A stretch of 64,000 nt of DNA, from positions 67,722,605 through 67,786,604 of the forward strand of contig CM077643.1 of the NCBI GenBank assembly GCA_039707465.1, given 5' to 3'. This document shows positions 59,200 through 64,000 of this stretch, piece by piece. The notes beneath the pieces are model-generated. The model saw nothing but the letters and a program-made list of their open reading frames with translations, had not been told where the DNA came from and ran no database searches. Position numbers and translations under genes: made by a program. Position 1 is the stretch's first letter; each line of letters starts with the position of its first letter. This DNA is from Rhabdophis nuchalis. Its lineage: Eukaryota; Chordata; Lepidosauria; Squamata; Natricidae.

Positions 59200-59310
59200 C
59201 CAAAGCCTGACGATGACAAGTGATATCTTGTCGAAACGTTGCAATAACATTTCCTTGCCTTATACACGGGAAAATACCCGAAGCAAGCAATGCCAGCATA
59301 TGTATATATA
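59200..59310 (+). mobile_element. Penelope-like end with hammerhead-like core
   Basis: CCTGACGATGACAAG, TGATATCTTGTCGAAACG, TTGCAATAACA and then TACACGGGAAAATACCCGAA, TGCCAGCATA. The core 59207-59240 fits CTGANGA-T-stem II (GACAAG/CTTGTC)-GAAACGTT. Ends in a (CATA)n tract. Confidence 0.68.
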
Positions 59311-59357
59311 TACATACATACATACATACATACATACATACATACATACATACATAC
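59311..59357. repeat. (CATA)n microsatellite
   Basis: About 12 CATA units directly continue the Penelope-like end. Confidence 0.95.
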
Positions 59358-59442
59358 GCATATATTAAGAGGCCCATTGTTTACAAATACGTGGTATCAG
59401 AGATACAAATTGCTTAGAAAAAAACACCTGGAGAAAATGTAT

Positions 59443-59660
59443 AAATGCGAACAGTTTGGTGCAATGGTTAAGAAATGGTTTAGAAATCAGGAAACGGAGT
59501 TCAAGTCCTGCCTTAGACCCAAAGACACCTAGTGACTTTGGGCCACATACTTTGCCTCAGCTGTATGAAGGAGGCAATGGCAAACCACTTCCAAAAAACT
59601 TTGCCAAGTGAAGTGCAGGGATTAGTTCAGGCAATCACCAGGAGTGATAAGCTAACCTGA
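59443..59660 (+). mobile_element. tRNA-derived SINE
   Basis: CAGTTTGGTGCAATGGTTAA (A-box-like), GAGTTCAAGTCCTGCCTTAG (B-box-like), CTAGTGACTTTGGGCCACA, GGAGGCAATGGCAAACCACT, and GGCAATCACCAGGAGTGA. Head and body of a squamate tRNA SINE, complete or nearly so; the tail is unclear. Confidence 0.7.
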
Positions 59661-60900
59661 AGAGAAATCAGATACACGATGGACTGGCCCTGGCCTGGGT
59701 AATTTTAGGCATTGTGTAAAATTAAATCGAAAGCTGTTAGGCAACCCTGTTGTACTGCTATAGCCATCACGATTATACTAACAAGGAATGTAGATCTCAG
59801 TATAAGAGAGGGCAAACAAATGATGCTCAGATTCCTTTCCAAGCTAGGAATCTCAGAAGGATCAACAAAAGCAAAGGTGTTCTATCCGGATGCTCTTAAA
59901 CAACTGTTTTCATAGAAACATTCTGGCTAATGATCAGGCAAGCTTAATCAGCAGAATTACAGTCCCTTACACACTCTATTTCTGCACAGCTTCAACATTT
60001 CAGGGTTAAGAACTTGAGTTCTGAAATATGCCTGGAAGCCTGATAGCCAGCAAGTGATAATATTGAATTTCAATGATGCTGATGAAAGCATCAAGTCCAA
60101 GATTATTGGCCTTCTCTCTCACAGTTGCAAGCATCTTTTGTCTCTAGACTTATGCAATCATACTGCAAGTGCATGACCCAAGAATCCATTTTAAAACATT
60201 CAGAAGAACTTGATATTGTATTGTGGCAGTACTATGCATGTCAGCTCAAGTACCATAGGGTTTTAGCCCAGAGCAGTATAAATCACTAGCGTGAAAACAG
60301 AATTGAATAGCATAGTGGCTAAACAATGGGTTATTTTCCACTGACTTAAAGTATTTTTCCCCTTCAAAATAAAATAGATGTCATCTATTCCTGACGAATA
60401 GAGCTATGTGAGGATACTGATGTATTTCATCAATGCAAGCAGATTGGCTACAGTTTTTAATATGCCACCAAAGGTATCTGAGAGCAGACTTCTGTTCAAA
60501 AATTGTTCTTTAGAGAAAATAAGAGGCTAGGGATTTTCACAGATGATCTTTTCTTTTTGCAGCTACATTCACCATTTCCCAGTAACCCAGTCCCTTCCCT
60601 TTATCCTCTTTAGATCTTCAAGACACATGAGATACTTGAAGTGGAGAGGGGAATCAGCTGTGGTCATCAATCCTCCCTTAGTGCAGACTTCTTCTGGATC
60701 AACCCACGTGAGACTCATTTCTTGAATCCAATGCACTCCCTTCAAGTCTTAAGACGGAACCTAAGTTATTCAGACTCCAACCCACAATATCAGGGTTTGT
60801 TTTAAAGATCATATATCGATTTCTGTAAGTGTCCATTTCTCATGACTAACTTATGGAAGCAATTTTACCTTCTATTTTGTGATTTAGTACATATTTGCAT
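59661..60900. other. Unassigned
   Basis: No gene or repeat recognised. Confidence 0.4.
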
Positions 60901-61041
60901 TCCTTTGCGGTGGTTCTCGTCCTACCTCTCTGGTCGGTCACAATATGTGTTGGCAGGGTGGCAGAGGTCGGCCTCGAGGCCCCTCTTATGCAGGGTTCCT
61001 CAGGGGTCGGTCCTCTCGCCCCTCCTATTCAACATATATAT
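60901..61041 (+). mobile_element. L2 LINE, left part of an interrupted copy
   Basis: TTTGCGGTGGTTCTCGTCC to CCTATTCAACATATATAT encodes the L2 RT stretch around [11 protein letters not shown] and [12 protein letters not shown]. It joins 63021 onward once L1-like copy C and one duplication are removed. Confidence 0.88.
61031..61041. repeat. Target-site duplication (left) of L1-like copy C
   Basis: AACATATATAT recurs at 63021-63031. The undisturbed L2 copy at 56650-56670 has this string once. Confidence 0.85.
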
Positions 61042-61903
61042 ATGGACTTCCTGTTCTGGCTTCTGGCGGCGACGGACGAGTCCTAGGACTTGTCCGCCGT
61101 TTTGTTCTTTTTTCTGCCCCAAACGGGGCGGGGTGCCCCCTTTTTTTTGGGACCCTCCATAGGACTGGCTTGCCTGGACCTGTTCATCCTGGCGGCGGCC
61201 GGGGAATGTTCCTTGTCTTCAGTCTAGGTGGAAGAAGACATGCTGTGGGGGGCTTGGTTCCCTTCGCCAACGGAGGGCGGCAACAAATAATCGATTTGGA
61301 GAGAACGGGAGTGTTCGGGCCGGATGGCTTTGCCGGGGCTTTTGTGGCGAGGTGGAGAGTAAGTGACTTTAACTTTTTTGCTGGCGGCTTTGAGCGAGAG
61401 AAACGTGGAGGGGGGTGTTTGCTAAACCCCCCCTCGGATTTATAACAGCGGCGCGCAGAAATGGCTCCTCGTACGCGAGGGAGCGGATATTTCGCATCTG
61501 GACTTTTGCGGAACAAGTGAAAGTCTTTTGCGGCTTGTTTCTATACAATGTATCTAAGTCCGGCTTTATTGAAACAATTTTCTTCGCTACTTTCTCCGGC
61601 TGGCTGCCAAATTGGGCGGTGGAAGATGGCTGCCCTTTGTTCCTAAACGACTATTCTTTATGGAAAAATCACCAACATCTCTTTGTGACCTGGACTGCTT
61701 CTCTCTACTAAAGGAGGATTTTCTGGATTAATTGATTCCTTCCCTGGAGTGCCTTCTTTGTCTTAATAATTGATAGTGGAAAGTGTCTTTCTCTCTGGAT
61801 ATTATAACCTTTTACAACTTTTCTGAACTTTTTTTCCTGGACTTGCTCCAGCGGCCGCACCCAAAAAACGCCATCTTAGTGGCACTGACTTTAACAGCTC
61901 ACC
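61042..61903 (+). promoter_or_regulatory. 5' leader / probable internal promoter of copy C
   Basis: 862 nt, GC-rich at first, with an ACGGACGAGTCC/GGACTTGTCCG near-hairpin at 61073-61095. It matches the leader of copy A in several blocks (GGCGGTGGAAGATGGC, TTTGTTCCT, GTGGCACTGACTTTAACA). Promoter function is inferred. Confidence 0.5.
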
Positions 61904-62773
61904 ATGGCTTCAAAAAAACAACCAGAAAATCCAGGATTGGAAGAAAGAATGACAGCTATGGAAGCAGTGTTATACTCCTTGGTGTTGGAAATTAAAGAAT
62001 TGAGAAAAGATCATTGCAACTCTAAACTTGAACTTTTGGAGACACAGAAAAAATTGATGCAGAATACACAGAAGACCGAGGAGTTGGAAGTGGGGCTGGC
62101 TGGGGCAAAGGGGGAACTTAAAAATATTAATACTGAAATTGGAGATTTGTCTGGTCATATGTCTAGGATGGATTTTGAGAGGATGTCATATTTTTTAAGA
62201 TTTCAGAATATTTCTGAGGAATCTGGTGAATGCCTTCCTGATCTCATGAGTACAATTTTAGCAGACTATTTACACAAACCTAAAGATGAGATCAGGGGGG
62301 ACATTGACCTAGCCTACAGAATAAATTCAGCATATGCCAGGATAAATGAAGTACCCAGAGAGATACATATTAAATTTGTTAGAAGGTCGACTAGGGAGGG
62401 AATCTTGAAGGCGCAGAGAGAGGGTCCGTTAATTTATCAACAAAAGGAAATCGCTATCTTGAAGCAGATCCCCAAAAAGATTAGAGACGTGAGGAGGAAG
62501 TATTCCTTCTTATCTAAAAAATTGTTTAAACACGGGATTTGGTTTAAGTGGGCGATGCCAGAAGGGATGTTGGTGTTCTGGGAAGGAGTAAGAGTAAGGA
62601 TTAAAACAGTGGCTGAGGCGGAAGCCTTTCTTAAAAAATATTCCTCTATCCTGGGGAAAATCCGGGAGGGGCAGAGGGGGCCACGGCCCCGCCCACTGGG
62701 CGCCAGGAAGGAGAACAAGAAGACACAATTGCTAAGAGACTTAGATCAAAAAAATGACTTTTATCTTTATTAA
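61904..62773 (+). CDS. L1 ORF1p-like RNA-binding protein, copy C, 289 aa
   Basis: Intact frame with a good start context (CACCATGG). Coiled-coil-like N-terminus (about residues 10-95), then ERMSYFLRFQNISE, DLAYRINSAYARINEVPREI, IKFVRRSTREGIL, ILKQIPKKIRDVRRKYSFLS and GIWFKWAMPEGMLVFWEG, as in copy A. After SSILGK the frame differs from copies A and B: a one-base change in phase near 62660 gives KIREGQRGPRPRP... in place of the ancestral tail ending AKRLRS. So the RRM and C-terminal domain are intact, but the last 40 residues are out of the original frame. Confidence 0.85.
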   Translation: MASKKQPENPGLEERMTAMEAVLYSLVLEIKELRKDHCNSKLELLETQKKLMQNTQKTEELEVGLAGAKGELKNINTEIGDLSGHMSRMDFERMSYFLRFQNISEESGECLPDLMSTILADYLHKPKDEIRGDIDLAYRINSAYARINEVPREIHIKFVRRSTREGILKAQREGPLIYQQKEIAILKQIPKKIRDVRRKYSFLSKKLFKHGIWFKWAMPEGMLVFWEGVRVRIKTVAEAEAFLKKYSSILGKIREGQRGPRPRPLGARKENKKTQLLRDLDQKNDFYLY

Positions 62774-63020
62774 CACAGTATAATTTTTATCTGGATGTTT
62801 GTACACGACTGCCAGCATGGAACTTAGAATTTATGATGTATGCATTTATTTTCACCTTGTAGTATTATTGAAAAATGTATTACCAATGTCTTATTAAGAA
62901 GCCCTGGAGGGGCCAACAATCTCGACGTGAAAGTTCTCAAAATATTTCTGTACTTCACCTTACCCTACCCTACCTGAAAAAATTTATAAAAACCAATAAA
63001 ACTTTTGCAATATAAAAAAA

Positions 63021-64000
63021 AACATATATATGAAGCCGCTGGGTGAGATCATCCGCGGTTTTGGGGTGGGATATCATCTGTACGCTGATGATATCCACCC
63101 CAGACCACCCCAACGATGCCATTGAGGTGATGTCCCAGTGTTTGGAAGCCGTACGGATCTGGATGGGTAGTAACAAACTCAAGCTCAACCCATCCAAGAC
63201 TGAGTGGCTGTGGTTTCCGGCACTCCGGTTCAGCCAGATTACTCCAACTCTGGCCATTGGGGGCGAAACACCGGCCCCCGTGGAGAGGGCACGCAATTTG
63301 GGTGTCCTCCTGGATTCCCGGCTGTCCATGGAAGACCATGTGGCGGCCGTGGCCAGGGAGGCGTTTCATCAGGTACGCCTGATGTGCCAATTGCGCCACT
63401 TACTGGACCGGGCTGCCCTTCGCACAGTCACTCAGGCCCTCGTGACATCCCGACTCGACTACTGCAATGGTCTCTACATGGGGCTTCCCTTGAGGTGCAC
63501 TCGAAAGCTACAGTTAGTGCAGATTGCAGCCGCGCGGGTCATTACGGGAGCCTCTAGATGCTCCCATATAACACCAATCCTGCGCGAGCTGCACTGGCTT
63601 CCTGTGGTCTATCAGGTATGCTTCAAGGTCTTGACGACCATCTTCAAAGCGCTCCATGGCTCGGGACCTAGTTATATGCGAGATCGTCTCCTGCCCCATA
63701 CATCACTTAGACCGATATGCTCCCACAGAGAGGGCCTTCTCAGGGTGCTGTCGGCCGGACAATGCCGACTGGCGACACCCAGGAGAAGGGCCTTATCTGT
63801 GGCAGGCCCCGCCCTGTGGAACGACCTACCCCCTGAACTCCGTACCATCACTGATCTCCGCCTCTTCTGCCAGTGTTTAAAAACACATCTCTTTCATCAA
63901 GCAGGCCTAACATAACCTCCGCTGTGACTAGTATAGATAGTTTTAATTGGGGATTTTAATTGGTTTTAGCGCAGGACTTGAGATTTAATAGATTTTTTAA
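63021..64000 (+). mobile_element. L2 LINE, right part of the interrupted copy
   Basis: Resumes at ATGAAGCCGCTGGGTGAG and continues through the C-terminal region to a 3' UTR (TTTTAATTGGTTTTAGCGCA) that runs to the window edge. It is colinear with 60901-61041. Confidence 0.9.
63043..63915 (+). pseudogene. L2 ORF2 C-terminal fragment
   Basis: A 290-codon frame; from residue about 18 it reads [77 protein letters not shown] and ends AGLT. The YADD strand upstream is damaged: about 14 nt encoding the TQLYI segment are missing at 63092-63094 relative to 56730-56745, so the first residues are out of frame. Confidence 0.86.

Larger units (their letters stand above)
61042..63020 (+). mobile_element. 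ORF1-only L1-like retrotransposon, copy C (1979 bp)
   Basis: Starts ATGGACTTCCTGTTCTGGC, then GGCGGCGACGGACGAG; GC-rich leader, ORF1 (61904-62773), a 3' UTR of about 245 nt with CCTTACCCTACCC and CCAATAAAAC, and a TATAAAAAAAAA end. An 11-bp target duplication flanks it. Closely related to copy A in the leader, ORF and 3' UTR. There is no ORF2 between the duplications. Confidence 0.9.

Overview
This window looks like vertebrate, most probably squamate reptile (lizard or snake), genomic DNA. The evidence is a full-length Sauria-type SINE at 19121-19467, CR1 and L2 LINEs with squamate-style 3' tails, a chromodomain Gypsy element, hAT-type MITEs, Penelope-like remnants and many long microsatellites. 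I see no host protein-coding gene, no rRNA and no convincing functional tRNA gene. Every long reading frame that I can interpret belongs to a transposable element.

Layout. 0.5-3.4 kb: a 5'-truncated L2 LINE (minus). 3.4-9.5 kb: a decayed chromodomain Gypsy retrotransposon (minus), itself hit by an L2 3' fragment and by a 1985-bp L1-like element (4451-6435). 9.5-10.6 kb: microsatellites, an array of composite repeats that carry a tRNA-like domain plus a hammerhead ribozyme motif, and a SINE. 12.8-14.5 kb: a CR1 copy split by nested hAT elements. 14.8-16.8 kb: a second L1-like element, inserted in the tail of an R4/Dong-like LINE (to 17.5 kb). 17.6-39 kb: mostly unassigned AT-rich DNA with isolated MITEs, SINEs, Penelope remnants, a young CR1 (26.9-27.6 kb), and a second R4-like LINE split by a candidate solo LTR (35.8-36.7 kb). 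39.0-40.0 kb: a run of long palindromes built from Penelope ends, with (AT)n and (AG)n. 44.2-46.1 kb: L2 and CR1 fragments with nested MITEs. 49.7-50.2 kb: a Sauria SINE split by a hAT MITE. 51.6-53.2 kb: a young CR1 with a 496-codon frame. 54.2-57.8 kb: a nearly full-length L2. 58.06-59.36 kb: a second composite tRNA-like/hammerhead array mixed with Penelope ends. 60.9-64 kb: an L2 interrupted by a third L1-like element (61042-63020).

Two observations stand out. First, three L1-like insertions have almost the same length (1985, 1982 and 1979 bp), matching 5' leaders, one ORF1p-type gene and a short 3' UTR, and none has ORF2. Each is bounded by a target-site duplication (19, 11 and 11 bp), so they look like complete ORF1-only elements, comparable in concept to mammalian HAL1 but in a reptile. 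Second, a composite repeat joins a Pol III-like tRNA head to a type I hammerhead ribozyme motif. It occurs in several copies with compensatory stem changes and a tandem period of about 330 bp. Penelope-like ends elsewhere carry related hammerhead-like cores.

The elements form a nested history rather than a working pathway. The L1-like copies all landed in older elements (Gypsy, R4-like, L2). hAT MITEs landed in CR1, in a Sauria SINE and in another hAT. The two young CR1 copies at 27 kb and 52-53 kb are almost identical over their shared part.
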